Source: CAZVPF01 sp964628195
GTDB taxonomy: Bacteria; Planctomycetota; Phycisphaerae; Sedimentisphaerales; Anaerohalosphaeraceae
Assembly: GCA_964628195.1 (NCBI GenBank)
Contig: CAZVPF010000023.1
Location: forward strand, 1 to 41,608
Length of the DNA: 41,608 nt
Direction: 5' to 3'
Part shown: positions 1 through 8,507 of the stretch, in pieces
Layout: each line of letters begins with the position of its first letter
Numbering within the stretch: the first letter of the stretch is position 1
Program-made: the position numbers and the translations under genes
Notes under the pieces: generated by a model
What the model saw: the letters and a program-made list of their open reading frames with translations, nothing else
Told to the model about the DNA's origin: nothing
The model's database searches: none

Positions 1-72
1 GCCGATGTAGCTCAACGGTAGAGCACAGCTTTCGTAAAGCTGGGGTTGAGGGTTCGATTCCCTCCATCGGCT
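1..72 (+). tRNA. tRNA-Thr (anticodon CGU)
   Basis: A complete cloverleaf is visible. The acceptor stem 1-7 (GCCGATG) pairs perfectly with 65-71, and T72 is the discriminator base. The anticodon stem CAGCT/AGCTG encloses the seven-base loop TTCGTAA at 31-37, so the anticodon CGT is at 33-35 and reads ACG (Thr). The T arm carries the usual GGTTCGATTC core at 51-60. CCA is not encoded, since GTT follows the discriminator, so it must be added after transcription. The next gene starts only four bases downstream. Confidence 0.96.
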
Positions 73-75
73 GTT

Positions 76-909
76 ATGCCGACAGATGAAAAGCTTAAAA
101 AGTTAAAAGAACACATCGCCTCGATGTCAAAGGTGCTGGTTGCCTTTTCCGGTGGGGTTGACAGCACTTTTCTGCTGAGGATAGCACAGGAGGTGCTCGG
201 TGCGGAAAACATTCTGGCGGTAACCGCGGTCAGCCCTCTGATGGCCGGTTCGCAGGTCGCACAGGCCAAGGAAATGGGCGAACTGTTAAAGGCAAACCAC
301 ATTATTATCGACTTTGACCCGCTTTCCGACAAGAAGCTGGCCGCGAACGGCCCGGACCGCTGTTATCACTGCAAGGCGTCGATCTACAAAAAGCTTCGCG
401 ACCTGGCGGACAAAGAGAAAATACCCTACATAATCTGCGGCTCGAACCGGGACGATCTTTCCGACTTCAGGCCCGGGAACAAGGCGGCCAACATGTTCAA
501 TGTGATATCTCCGCTGGCGAGGGCAAAGCTGACCAAACCGGAAATACGCAAGCTCTCGCGCCAGCGCAACCTTCCGACGGCCGACCAGCCATCGTCGCCA
601 TGCCTGGCGTCGCGGATAGCTTACGGACTTGAGATCACGGAAAAGCGACTTCGGCAGGTTGAAAACGCCGAACACTTTTTAAAGCAGATCGGTTTTAAGA
701 AACTCCGGGTGCGCCATCACGGCCAGACGGCGCGGATCGAACTTCCGCCTGACCGGATCAAAGAGGCAGTGGTCAGCCCGAACCGGTTCAATATCGACTC
801 AAAACTCAAGCAGTTCGGGTTCAAGTACGTCACTGTCGACCTTGAGGGGCTTCGGACGGGTTCGCTGAACGAAACCCTCAGCGCCGAGCAGAAAAACAGC
901 TATACCTGA
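76..909 (+). CDS. larE: ATP-dependent sacrificial sulfur transferase LarE
   Basis: This 277-residue PP-loop enzyme belongs to the LarE family, which donates sulfur to the pyridinium dithiocarboxylate precursor of the nickel-pincer nucleotide cofactor. Residues 25-30 form the PP-loop SGGVDS, which binds and activates ATP. The family signature around PSSPCLASRIAYG places a cysteine at residue 176, the sulfur-donating position in the characterised Lactiplantibacillus enzyme. A CxxC pair (C96, C99, in RCYHCK) is also present; with C176 it gives the three-cysteine pattern thought to hold an Fe-S cluster in some homologues. I start at ATG 76 because the upstream in-frame codons lie inside the tRNA. 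No larA, larB or larC is seen nearby. Family assignment is firm; the physiological client is not known. Confidence 0.9.
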   Translation: MPTDEKLKKLKEHIASMSKVLVAFSGGVDSTFLLRIAQEVLGAENILAVTAVSPLMAGSQVAQAKEMGELLKANHIIIDFDPLSDKKLAANGPDRCYHCKASIYKKLRDLADKEKIPYIICGSNRDDLSDFRPGNKAANMFNVISPLARAKLTKPEIRKLSRQRNLPTADQPSSPCLASRIAYGLEITEKRLRQVENAEHFLKQIGFKKLRVRHHGQTARIELPPDRIKEAVVSPNRFNIDSKLKQFGFKYVTVDLEGLRTGSLNETLSAEQKNSYT

Positions 910-920
910 GCGGCTGTTTT

Positions 921-1859
921 TTAAAACCCCGCCGCCGAACCTATAAGGTTCCAGCCGGCCGCGAGGTAAATATAATTCTGCAATTCGCCGATGAACTCGA
1001 CTTTCATATCCGCGGTTTCGGCGTCAACGTCCCTTAGCAGTATCAGTGCCGCGCCGCTGCTGCGCTCGATAAGTTCGCTCATTGCCCCGATTTTGGCTCC
1101 AAAGGGATTGACCGCAATTACGACGTCGCCGGTTGTCATATTTGTTTGCGATGCGGCTGGAAACCGGCAGGCAGGGACGAACCAGCTTTCCTTTTTCAGG
1201 GCCTTTGCCGTCAAAATCGAAAGCGCCCGGGCAACGCCGTCATTTCTGCCGGTCCACAAAATTCGTTTCGCTCCTGCCATTGCCTTGCTTATCTTGGTCG
1301 GCACATCGAGCCCAAGGGTCCGCTCGAAAGCTTCGGCCATCTTTACCAGCTTGCCGGAAATATTTCTGCCGGCAGCTTCTGCAAGCAGCCACTGGCAGAA
1401 CATCGCCGTCTCGACCACCGTCCGCGAGGCAATACCGCTTTGTTCCGGGGCGGCGCCGATTTTAAGATGCACGGCGCCTTGCGGCGATGCGCTTTTATCA
1501 ACGCTCGAAACATGGTAATAATGATTGTGCTCGATCATTGCGAGCCTGCCGCCCAGCCAGGCGATATCTTCATCGCCGGCGTCTATATCGACAAGAAACA
1601 CCGACCAGGCGCTTAAATCATACTCACCGGCCTGCCTGAGACCCTCGGCTGCGAGGGCAAAACCGCAGCCTGCGCGCATCGCCGTGTAAATCGCGTTACC
1701 GGCAGGGAAGGCCGCCGCCGAGCCATTGCCCGCGAACAAAACCCTGCCCGTCTGCTTGATGCTATCCACCGGGCGGTTAAAACCCGCTGTGTCAAAATCG
1801 CGTATCGACTTGCAAGTGTCGAACATTTCACCGATATAACCATCGCCGGTATTTTTCAT
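921..1859 (-). CDS. SIS-domain sugar isomerase-like protein
   Basis: This 312-residue protein has two sugar-isomerase (SIS) halves like the isomerase part of GlmS. The first is near residues 38-190 (core VLFAGNGSAAAF) and the second near 195-312 (core RILWTGRNDGVARAL, then a segment ending SQTNMTTGDVVIAVNP). Such domains bind phosphosugars and either isomerise or deaminate them or sense them. No glutaminase domain is attached, so a free-standing isomerase, deaminase or sensor is likely. The start is ATG 1859, seven bases after AGGGG; a TTG two codons upstream is possible but places the start too near that site. It is convergent with larE, 11 bases apart. The exact substrate cannot be read from the sequence. 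Confidence 0.75.
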   Translation of the reverse strand: MKNTGDGYIGEMFDTCKSIRDFDTAGFNRPVDSIKQTGRVLFAGNGSAAAFPAGNAIYTAMRAGCGFALAAEGLRQAGEYDLSAWSVFLVDIDAGDEDIAWLGGRLAMIEHNHYYHVSSVDKSASPQGAVHLKIGAAPEQSGIASRTVVETAMFCQWLLAEAAGRNISGKLVKMAEAFERTLGLDVPTKISKAMAGAKRILWTGRNDGVARALSILTAKALKKESWFVPACRFPAASQTNMTTGDVVIAVNPFGAKIGAMSELIERSSGAALILLRDVDAETADMKVEFIGELQNYIYLAAGWNLIGSAAGF

Positions 1860-1932
1860 ATGCAAACCCCTTTACTATAACTACAAACATTCTAATGATA
1901 ATATACCCAGCTTAATTTTCAATACAGGCGCG

Positions 1933-1963
1933 AAAAAAAAGCCCGGCTGTGCACCGGGCTTTT
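1933..1963 (-). terminator. Rho-independent terminator of the subtilase gene
   Basis: GCCCGG and CCGGGC form a stem around the loop CTGTGCA (1941-1959), extended by flanking A/T pairs. Read on the minus strand the stem is followed by a run of eight T. It sits about 50 bases past the stop of the minus-strand protease gene. The plus-strand side also has four T, so it could work in both directions. Confidence 0.85.
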
Positions 1964-2013
1964 GACAGCAACCCTTTCCCTGAAGCAGGGTTGTCTTTTA
2001 TATCAACGGAATA

Positions 2014-5000
2014 TTACAAGCCGCATCTCCAGAATTCTGCAACCCTGGCCATGTCTGCGAAATCAACACCTCCGTCCATGTTCAGGTCCGCTCCGCCGCA
2101 CCAGTCAGGGCCGATACAGCCGCCCATCAACCACATATCCGCAACAGTTTTAACATCATTGAGGTCGACGTCATTGTCACCGTCGGCGTCACCGGCTGAA
2201 CAGTCTAAAACATACTCTATCGAATCTGAATATGCGCCGGACTCGTTGGATGCATTATCCCTGTACTTAACGAACACTACTTTCATGCCCGGGGTCGAAT
2301 TACCGCCGTAAGATGTCAGGCTCCAGTTGCTCTTTGATGTCGAATAGCTTTGCCACGGGCTCCAGTCAACACCGTTATTACTGAAGCACATATGCGAAAC
2401 ACCGCTAAGGCCGTCGGTCGCGTTAAGGGTCAGGTCGACCAGCAGCGAAGTGGTGGCCGCGTCCCCGCCCTCTATTATGATTCCGCCGGTCGGTGAAACC
2501 GTGTCATACTTGGTGTTGGTATCACCGGAACCTGCGGGCAGTGGTTCGTAGTGGTTGGTATTGTCCCTTGCCCTGCTTGCGAAATAGTAAGTGCCGTTGC
2601 CGCTGGAAGGCGAATAGTTAAAAGTCCCGGCAGTTCCGGTCTGGCTAAGGCCGGTATAGGTCCAGGTCCCGCCTGCGCCGTATTTGACATACAGATAGGT
2701 TCTCTGCACTCCGCTTGCCGCGTCGCTTGCAGTCCATCCGACGCTTATCGGAGAGCTGTTCGTTGCCGCAGGACTCGTCGCAGAGGATATCGGGCTGGTC
2801 GTGTCGTATATCGTAGTGTCATCGCCTACACTGTAATTGTAATTCTCGATATTCTGAGCGTTGTCTTTCGCACGTGAGGCGAAGTAATATAAACCGTCAC
2901 CGTCAGAGGGAGTGAAATAAACCGTGCCGCTCCATAAGTAAGCAGCCTGGCCTGTATAGGTCCACGTTCCGCCGGAGCCTTTTTTATACCAGAAGTCTAT
3001 GAACTCAAGCCCGCTGGACGGACTTGGGTCGCTGCCGCTGTAACTGAGAGCTATGGAACCGCCGCCGTCATAAGTAGGCGTTGAAACCGAGGTGCTCGGG
3101 TCAACCGTGTCGTAAATCACGCTGCATTGGGCGGTTGTCGGAATATCTTCCCAGTTTCCGCCGTTATCGACCGAGCGGACCGCGAACTGGTATGTTCCGT
3201 CACCGGCAGAAGGTGTGTAATTGAAAGTACCGCTTGTGCCGGGCTGGTAAAGATACGCATAGCTGAATGAGCTCGAACCGGGAGTTTTGACATACAGGTA
3301 TGTGTTCTTAACCCCGGTTTGGGAGTCGCTCGCCGTCCAGTTGACATTGATCGGACTGCTGTTGTCATAAAGGCCGCTTGTGCAGTCGCTGGTCGGTGCG
3401 GTGGTCTCAACGATAAGGCTTAAACCGTAGCTGCTGGAATGAGTGTAGGTCTCTTGATAGCAATCGCTCGTGAAATTAATCGACAGCCACTTGGTTCCGG
3501 CTGTAAGCCCGGAGGTGGTTAAAGTGTAAACCGTCTCGCTGTTATCGCCGTCGTCGATAGAACCGACGGCCCTTGCCCCGCCGCCGGAAATGGTGACACC
3601 GGTTATGGGGTTAAGCGTTACGGTGCCGTTATGCAATTCAAAGTCCCCGTTGTTGAAGACCCTGACTGTCACGTCGAAAGTCTGGTATGGGCCTACATAA
3701 TTCGGCCTTGAATAATTATTGGAAAAAGTGGGAGGTCCGACCTCGACAAAGTTTTCCTCTGTGGCAAGAGCGAACGATTCCGAGGATGCGCCCGAAAAGC
3801 TCGAACTCCACGAATATACTTTAATTATAGCGTAGGTTGTGCTGCCAGCTGCTACCTGGTGGACATTGTCATCGCCGTCAAGGTCAGAATCCTCAAGAGA
3901 ACCGTCGTTCTCGTCGTAAAGCCTTAAATTGAGGTCGCTCAGTGCGTATTTTGTCGAGGGAGGCTCCCCGTTAACGTAATTCGACCTCTTATACCAGGTA
4001 AGCGTCGCCTTTTCACCGTTGTACATAATCCCCTTGTAGAGCTTGTAGTCGTCATTGGCGGGAGTGTCGTTTCTCGCGACAACCGAGCCGGTAAAATAAT
4101 CACCGCGGTTATAGTAAGCCTCGGACATATCGAGATAGCCCCAGCCGTAAGACTTATCCCAATGGGTCCCGTCAACCTCTTCATCGTCTGAAGTAGTTGA
4201 AGTTTCGTTGCTCGTCCAGGCGTCGGCGGTATTTATCAGCACCGCTTTTTGCGCAAGCGGGTTGTGGTTGCCTCCGTCCTCCATCAGAATGACAGCTCCC
4301 GAAACGTGTGGCGCAGACATACTTGTCCCGCTGCACCTGGACCAGTCATAACCGGACCTCTGGGTCCTTGTGTCCCAGCAGCTCGGGTCGGTGTTTCCGC
4401 TGCCTGTGCCGGACCAGCTGTTATTGGTTGACATGATACTGATGCCCGGGGCACAAATATCGGGCTTTCTCCTGCCGTTTAATGTCGGCCCGACACTCGA
4501 ATCCCAGGCCCTTTGGTCATCATCACGGGTAAGCGTATTTCTGTCGTCCATGTTGGCGACGACAAAAATATTATACGCAGGTCCGGGGTGTGTTATCCGC
4601 GGATTATCGTCGTTCCAGCCTTCGTTACCGGCTGACTTGCTCACCTGCATTGAGTAAGTATAGACCAAAGCGTCATAGAAAGAATCCGAGTCCGAATAGT
4701 CGGTATCGTCGGCGATTCCGTAACCGAGACTGTGGTTTATGACCTCCGGCTGCTCGGTTGCGCTTCTTACCTGCCAGTCCATGCGGTCGATAACGTTGCC
4801 CTGGTCACTGCTGCTGAAAGACCATATAACTTTATCTACACCGTAAGCCCCGCCCCGGTAAGTCGAATTGCCGCTTATCGCGATACCCGCGACGTGGGTC
4901 CCGTGACCGCTGTCCGAAGGGTCCTCATCGGTCCCGGAATTCGTGTAAAAAGCGTTGACGCCCGAAAAAGCAGGGTGATCTTCCTGGACCCCCGAATCTA

Positions 5001-5772
5001 CAATACCGAAATCATACGCGCCGCCGTCAATCGAATTGTTCCACCAAGAATCAAAACCGCAACTGTCCATGCTGACATCAAGCTCGTACTGGGTCTGTCG
5101 ATTTTTGGCTATCGAAACAACCTTCGGATGCGATGCAAGCTCGGTAAGGAAATCCCAGGGAATGACCGCCGAGACAGTAATAACCGTCGAGCTTGTGTTC
5201 TTTACAACACCCCCGTTGTTTTCAATAAAAGCGACAACCTCGTCGAGTGTCTCGCTTGCGGTGCTGATATGGACCTGGCCGACATCTTTTCTCATCCGGT
5301 CGAGCTTGGCATCGATCATCTGACGAAGCTCCATCCGCTCGAGCTGGTCCTCGAAAGTCATCATAAACTCAGCGGCCTGGACTGCGAGCTTTTCGGCCTG
5401 CTCATCCAAAGGACCTGCGGGCTTGTACTTGTCGTCTATCTCTTTGAGGCGTGCAGCCAGAGGCTTAATCGCCGCCGTTGCCGTATCTCGTATGCTGTCG
5501 GTCTGCGAAGTTAGATCCGAACCTTCCAGAAAAACTATTACATTAAGCTCCGAAAGCACCTCATACTCACTTGCGACCGCAGGCTCAACTTTGCCCATCA
5601 GCCAGCTGCTTCGGTCCTCAAATTTAGGATACAAAACACCGTCTTCACCCAAGTGATAAAGATCCGGGTCATAACCGTCGCCCGTGCCGCTGATATCATC
5701 TGCGAAAACTGCAGGATTAATAAAAACTAAAAAGACAATCATTGTCGACATAAAGAAATAAAACTGTCTCAT
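2014..5772 (-). CDS. Secreted subtilisin-like (S8) protease with Ig-like repeats and C-terminal dockerin
   Basis: A 1252-residue exported multidomain protease. Residues 1-24 are a signal peptide (hydrophobic FYFFMSTMIVFLVF, cleavage after VFA). Residues about 25-235 look like a propeptide with a helical segment. The S8 catalytic domain spans about 250-560: Asp259 (GIVDSG), His290 (GHGTHVAG), the oxyanion Asn383 (SAGNEGW) and Ser484 (GTSMSAPH) are all present, so it should be active. Several Ig-like modules of about 90-100 residues follow; at least three share a pattern of ISVGWTASD, YLYVK and FASRARDN. The C-terminal 58 residues form a dockerin with two calcium-type loops (DADGDNDVD and DLNMDGGVD). 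I start at ATG 5772, behind AAGGAGG, not at the upstream in-frame codon. It stands alone and ends at a strong terminator. Confidence 0.9.
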   Translation of the reverse strand: MRQFYFFMSTMIVFLVFINPAVFADDISGTGDGYDPDLYHLGEDGVLYPKFEDRSSWLMGKVEPAVASEYEVLSELNVIVFLEGSDLTSQTDSIRDTATAAIKPLAARLKEIDDKYKPAGPLDEQAEKLAVQAAEFMMTFEDQLERMELRQMIDAKLDRMRKDVGQVHISTASETLDEVVAFIENNGGVVKNTSSTVITVSAVIPWDFLTELASHPKVVSIAKNRQTQYELDVSMDSCGFDSWWNNSIDGGAYDFGIVDSGVQEDHPAFSGVNAFYTNSGTDEDPSDSGHGTHVAGIAISGNSTYRGGAYGVDKVIWSFSSSDQGNVIDRMDWQVRSATEQPEVINHSLGYGIADDTDYSDSDSFYDALVYTYSMQVSKSAGNEGWNDDNPRITHPGPAYNIFVVANMDDRNTLTRDDDQRAWDSSVGPTLNGRRKPDICAPGISIMSTNNSWSGTGSGNTDPSCWDTRTQRSGYDWSRCSGTSMSAPHVSGAVILMEDGGNHNPLAQKAVLINTADAWTSNETSTTSDDEEVDGTHWDKSYGWGYLDMSEAYYNRGDYFTGSVVARNDTPANDDYKLYKGIMYNGEKATLTWYKRSNYVNGEPPSTKYALSDLNLRLYDENDGSLEDSDLDGDDNVHQVAAGSTTYAIIKVYSWSSSFSGASSESFALATEENFVEVGPPTFSNNYSRPNYVGPYQTFDVTVRVFNNGDFELHNGTVTLNPITGVTISGGGARAVGSIDDGDNSETVYTLTTSGLTAGTKWLSINFTSDCYQETYTHSSSYGLSLIVETTAPTSDCTSGLYDNSSPINVNWTASDSQTGVKNTYLYVKTPGSSSFSYAYLYQPGTSGTFNYTPSAGDGTYQFAVRSVDNGGNWEDIPTTAQCSVIYDTVDPSTSVSTPTYDGGGSIALSYSGSDPSPSSGLEFIDFWYKKGSGGTWTYTGQAAYLWSGTVYFTPSDGDGLYYFASRAKDNAQNIENYNYSVGDDTTIYDTTSPISSATSPAATNSSPISVGWTASDAASGVQRTYLYVKYGAGGTWTYTGLSQTGTAGTFNYSPSSGNGTYYFASRARDNTNHYEPLPAGSGDTNTKYDTVSPTGGIIIEGGDAATTSLLVDLTLNATDGLSGVSHMCFSNNGVDWSPWQSYSTSKSNWSLTSYGGNSTPGMKVVFVKYRDNASNESGAYSDSIEYVLDCSAGDADGDNDVDLNDVKTVADMWLMGGCIGPDWCGGADLNMDGGVDFADMARVAEFWRCGL

Positions 5773-6386
5773 AATCTTCCCTCCTTTGAAAAAAAAGAAC
5801 CCCAAATATATTTAAAACAAAAAAAATCCAATATTTTTACTATGCGGAATAAAGGAGGGCACCACCCAGCCAAACGCATTAGATTGCTGATTCAGATAAC
5901 AACCCCTTCATCTAAGCCCTATAATAAACTATTTATATTCGATTTATCCAACAAAAAACAACAACAACCCCAAAATTAGGGGATAATCCCTATGCCCTAT
6001 AAGTAATTTCATTAGGCCATCAGCTTGGAATGTTAAACTGGGCTGTTTATTCAAATAATCGTATAACTTAATCTTTATCAAGGTTATTTAGGTACGACTT
6101 TGTTTTCGTAACCATGCGTAACTGGAAATTGCAAACAAACTGTCATATTGGCAAAGAGGACCTTGAGCACGGCCCCAAATTTGGCAGTAAGGACGGTTTA
6201 ATAAGGCAAAATAAACTTTTTAAAGCTTTATCTGTTAAATATAAAACCATTTACAACAAAGACTTATACACAGAACCCCATGTCCGCATATCGGAAACTC
6301 ACAGCTTTGGTATTGCCTTTGCATATAAGCAATATCTAACAGAAATTGAAAATCGGTTTTTAATAATAGAAAAGGAGAAAGAGTTT
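5773..6386. other. 614-bp AT-rich intergenic region between divergent subtilase and groEL1
   Basis: This holds the control regions of two divergent genes. I see no CIRCE-like inverted repeat (TTAGCACTC-N9-GAGTGCTAA) and no clear heat-shock sigma promoter. A TATAAT lies at 5920-5925 on the plus strand but without a good -35. An open frame runs in phase with groEL1 from 6114, but it is AT-rich, has no ribosome binding site, and encodes nothing like a GroEL N-terminus. The groEL1 ribosome binding site AAAGGAG is at 6371-6377. Confidence 0.6.
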
Positions 6387-8096
6387 ATGGCAGTCAAAGA
6401 CTTGGCATTTGAAACAGATGCGCGTACAGCGCTTCTTTCCGGTGTCGAAAAGCTCGCCACCGCGGTTAAGTCCACACTTGGCCCGCGCGGAAGAACGGCG
6501 ATTATCGACAAAGGCTGGGGCGGTCCTAAGGTTACAAAGGACGGTGTCACGGTCGCAGAAGAGATCGAGCTTCTCGACAAAACTGAAAACATGGGCGCAA
6601 AGCTCGTAAAGGAAGCGGCGAGCAAGACCTCGAAGATCGCAGGCGACGGGACGACCACGGCAACGGTGCTTACCGAAGCGATGTTCAAGGAAGCTTTCCG
6701 CAACCTTGCCGCTGGTGCAGACGCGATGTCGCTTGCCCGGGGCATAGACCAGGCGGTCAAAGCAGCCACCGAAGAGCTCAAAAAGATGGCAAAGCCCATC
6801 GACATCGCCAAAAAGGACGACATTGTCAATATCGCAGCGATCTCGGCTAACAACGATTACGAGATCGGCAAGAAAATGGCAGAAGCCTTCATGAAGGTCG
6901 GCAAGGACGGTGTTATAACCGTAGAAGAAGGCAAGAGCCTCGAGACCGAAGTCGAATACGTCGAAGGCATGCAGTTTGACCGCGGATTTCTCTCTCCGCA
7001 TTTCGTCACCGACCAGGACAAGATGACATGTGAACTCGAAAAACCTTATATTCTCGTTTTCGAGGACAAAATCAGCAACGTGCAGAAGATCGTACCGCTG
7101 CTGGAAGCAGTGGCAAAGAGCAAACGCCCGCTTCTTATCATCGCAGAGGACGTCGAAGGCGAAGCTCTGGCGACGCTTGTTGTCAACAAGCTCCGCGGCA
7201 TCCTTAACGTAGCAGCGGTCAAGGCGCCGGGTTACGGCGACCGCAGAAAGGCAATGCTCCAGGACATCGCTGTCCTGACCGGCGCACAGGCCATTTTCAA
7301 GGACCTTGGCATTGAGCTTGACAGCATTTCAGTCGCTCAGCTCGGCCAGGCAAAGAAGGTCACCATCGACAACGACAACACCATCATCGTCGAAGGCGCA
7401 GGGACAGACGCGGAGATACAGGGCAGAATAACCCAGATCAAGAACGAGATCGAAAGCACGACAAGCGACTACGACCGCGAAAAACTTCAGGAACGCCTGG
7501 CAAAGCTCTCCGGCGGTGTCGCCCAGATCAATGTCGGCGCGGCAAGCGAAGCGGAAGTTAAGGAAAAGAAGGCCCGTATCGAGGACGCGCTTCATGCAAC
7601 ACGCGCAGCAATCGAAGAAGGGATCGTACCGGGAGGCGGAGTGGCACTTGTTCGCTGCATGAAGGCTTTGGACAAGCTCAAGCTTACCGGCGACGAGGCA
7701 ACTGGCGCACGGATAGTTATCAACTCCCTGAAAATGCCCTGCTACCACATCGCCGAAAACGCAGGCGCGGTGGGCAACATCGTCGTCAACAAGATCGCAC
7801 AGGGCAAGGACGGTTTTGGCTACAATGCCGACAAGGACAGCTACGAGGACCTCATCGCCGCAGGTGTCATCGACCCGGTAAAGGTCACAAGGATCGCTCT
7901 GCAGAATTCAGCGTCCGTCGCGAGCCTGCTTCTTACCACAGATTGCGTCGTAACCGAACAGCCGAAGGACAAGGACGACGCACCGGCTATGCCTCCAGGA
8001 GGTATGGGCGGCATGGGTGGTATGCCCGGCGGAATGGGCGGCATGGGCGGTATGGGAGGAATGGGCGGCATGGGTGGTATGCCCGGAATGATGTAA
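6387..8096 (+). CDS. groEL: 60-kDa chaperonin GroEL, GGM-tailed paralogue
   Basis: A 569-residue chaperonin subunit that forms the double-ring folding chamber in the cytoplasm. The nucleotide site is intact: LGPRGR near residue 31, Asp52 in KDGVTVA, and GDGTTTAT at 87-94. The C-terminus is a methionine-glycine tail of about 36 residues made of GGM repeats, longer than the usual E. coli tail. I chose ATG 6387, ten bases after AAAGGAG; the in-frame extension to 6114 is not GroEL-like. It is first in the run groEL1-groES-groEL2-dnaJ-grpE-fmdB, with no terminator before groES. The GGM tail marks it as the more canonical of the two GroELs here. Confidence 0.95.
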   Translation: MAVKDLAFETDARTALLSGVEKLATAVKSTLGPRGRTAIIDKGWGGPKVTKDGVTVAEEIELLDKTENMGAKLVKEAASKTSKIAGDGTTTATVLTEAMFKEAFRNLAAGADAMSLARGIDQAVKAATEELKKMAKPIDIAKKDDIVNIAAISANNDYEIGKKMAEAFMKVGKDGVITVEEGKSLETEVEYVEGMQFDRGFLSPHFVTDQDKMTCELEKPYILVFEDKISNVQKIVPLLEAVAKSKRPLLIIAEDVEGEALATLVVNKLRGILNVAAVKAPGYGDRRKAMLQDIAVLTGAQAIFKDLGIELDSISVAQLGQAKKVTIDNDNTIIVEGAGTDAEIQGRITQIKNEIESTTSDYDREKLQERLAKLSGGVAQINVGAASEAEVKEKKARIEDALHATRAAIEEGIVPGGGVALVRCMKALDKLKLTGDEATGARIVINSLKMPCYHIAENAGAVGNIVVNKIAQGKDGFGYNADKDSYEDLIAAGVIDPVKVTRIALQNSASVASLLLTTDCVVTEQPKDKDDAPAMPPGGMGGMGGMPGGMGGMGGMGGMGGMGGMPGMM

Positions 8097-8166
8097 GCCC
8101 ACGAATCCTTAAAAAGCTTGAAATATCATTAAAAAAATTAAAATGAAATAAACAGGAGCCAATATA

Positions 8167-8457
8167 ATGAAACTTAAACCACTGGATGACAGAGTAGTTG
8201 TTAAGCCCAAAGAGGCCGAAGAAAAAACCGCAGGCGGAATCGTGCTTCCCGAAACCGCCAAAGAGAAACCCCTTATGGGCAAGATCGTATTCACAGGGCC
8301 GGGAAAGCTGCTTGATGACGGGTCAAGGTCGAAAATGTCGGTTAAGAAAAACGACACCGTGCTGTTCGGAAAGTACAGCGGCTCGGAAATAGAGATCGAC
8401 GGCAAAGAGTACAAGATACTCAGGGAAAGTGAAATTCTCGGAGTAGTTGAAGAGTAA
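8167..8457 (+). CDS. groES: Co-chaperonin GroES
   Basis: A 96-residue GroES, the heptameric lid of the GroEL chamber. The family hallmarks are the N-terminal KPLDDRVVVKP, the mobile loop EEKTAGGIVLPETAKEKP that docks on GroEL, and the C-terminal KILRESEILGVV. Length matches the family. The start ATG 8167 follows AGGAG. It lies between two groEL paralogues, 70 bases after groEL1 and 50 before groEL2, so one co-chaperonin probably serves both. Confidence 0.95.
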   Translation: MKLKPLDDRVVVKPKEAEEKTAGGIVLPETAKEKPLMGKIVFTGPGKLLDDGSRSKMSVKKNDTVLFGKYSGSEIEIDGKEYKILRESEILGVVEE

Positions 8458-8480
8458 ACAAACAGGAACAGTAACATAAA

Positions 8481-8497
8481 CCCCCTTGAAAAGGAGG
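8481..8497 (+). promoter_or_regulatory. Hairpin covering the groEL2 Shine-Dalgarno
   Basis: CCCCCTT (8481-8487) can pair with AAGGAGG (8491-8497) across a GAA loop, with one C-A mismatch. The right arm is the strong ribosome binding site of groEL2, ten bases before its ATG. A small hairpin that hides the ribosome site of a heat-shock gene is what a simple RNA thermometer looks like. The pairing is visible in the sequence; temperature control is inference. Confidence 0.45.
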
Positions 8498-8507
8498 CTT
8501 AATAATC

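Noticed and set aside
4732..5514. Long plus-strand ORF of 260 codons within the subtilase gene
   Set aside because: Antisense shadow of the catalytic domain, which has all S8 motifs on the minus strand.
6114..6386. In-frame N-terminal extension of groEL1
   Set aside because: AT-rich, no ribosome site, no similarity to GroEL; the canonical start with AAAGGAG is at 6387.
5773..6386. CIRCE operator or heat-shock sigma promoter for groEL1
   Set aside because: No nine-base inverted repeat with the CIRCE core found; CTTGAG and CCCCAAAT near 6160-6182 are only five bases apart, too close to be a promoter.
7908..8102. Histidine-rich minus-strand ORF antisense to the groEL1 tail
   Set aside because: It is the complement of the GGM repeat (GGC/ATG codons read as HAAHTTH) and not a gene.
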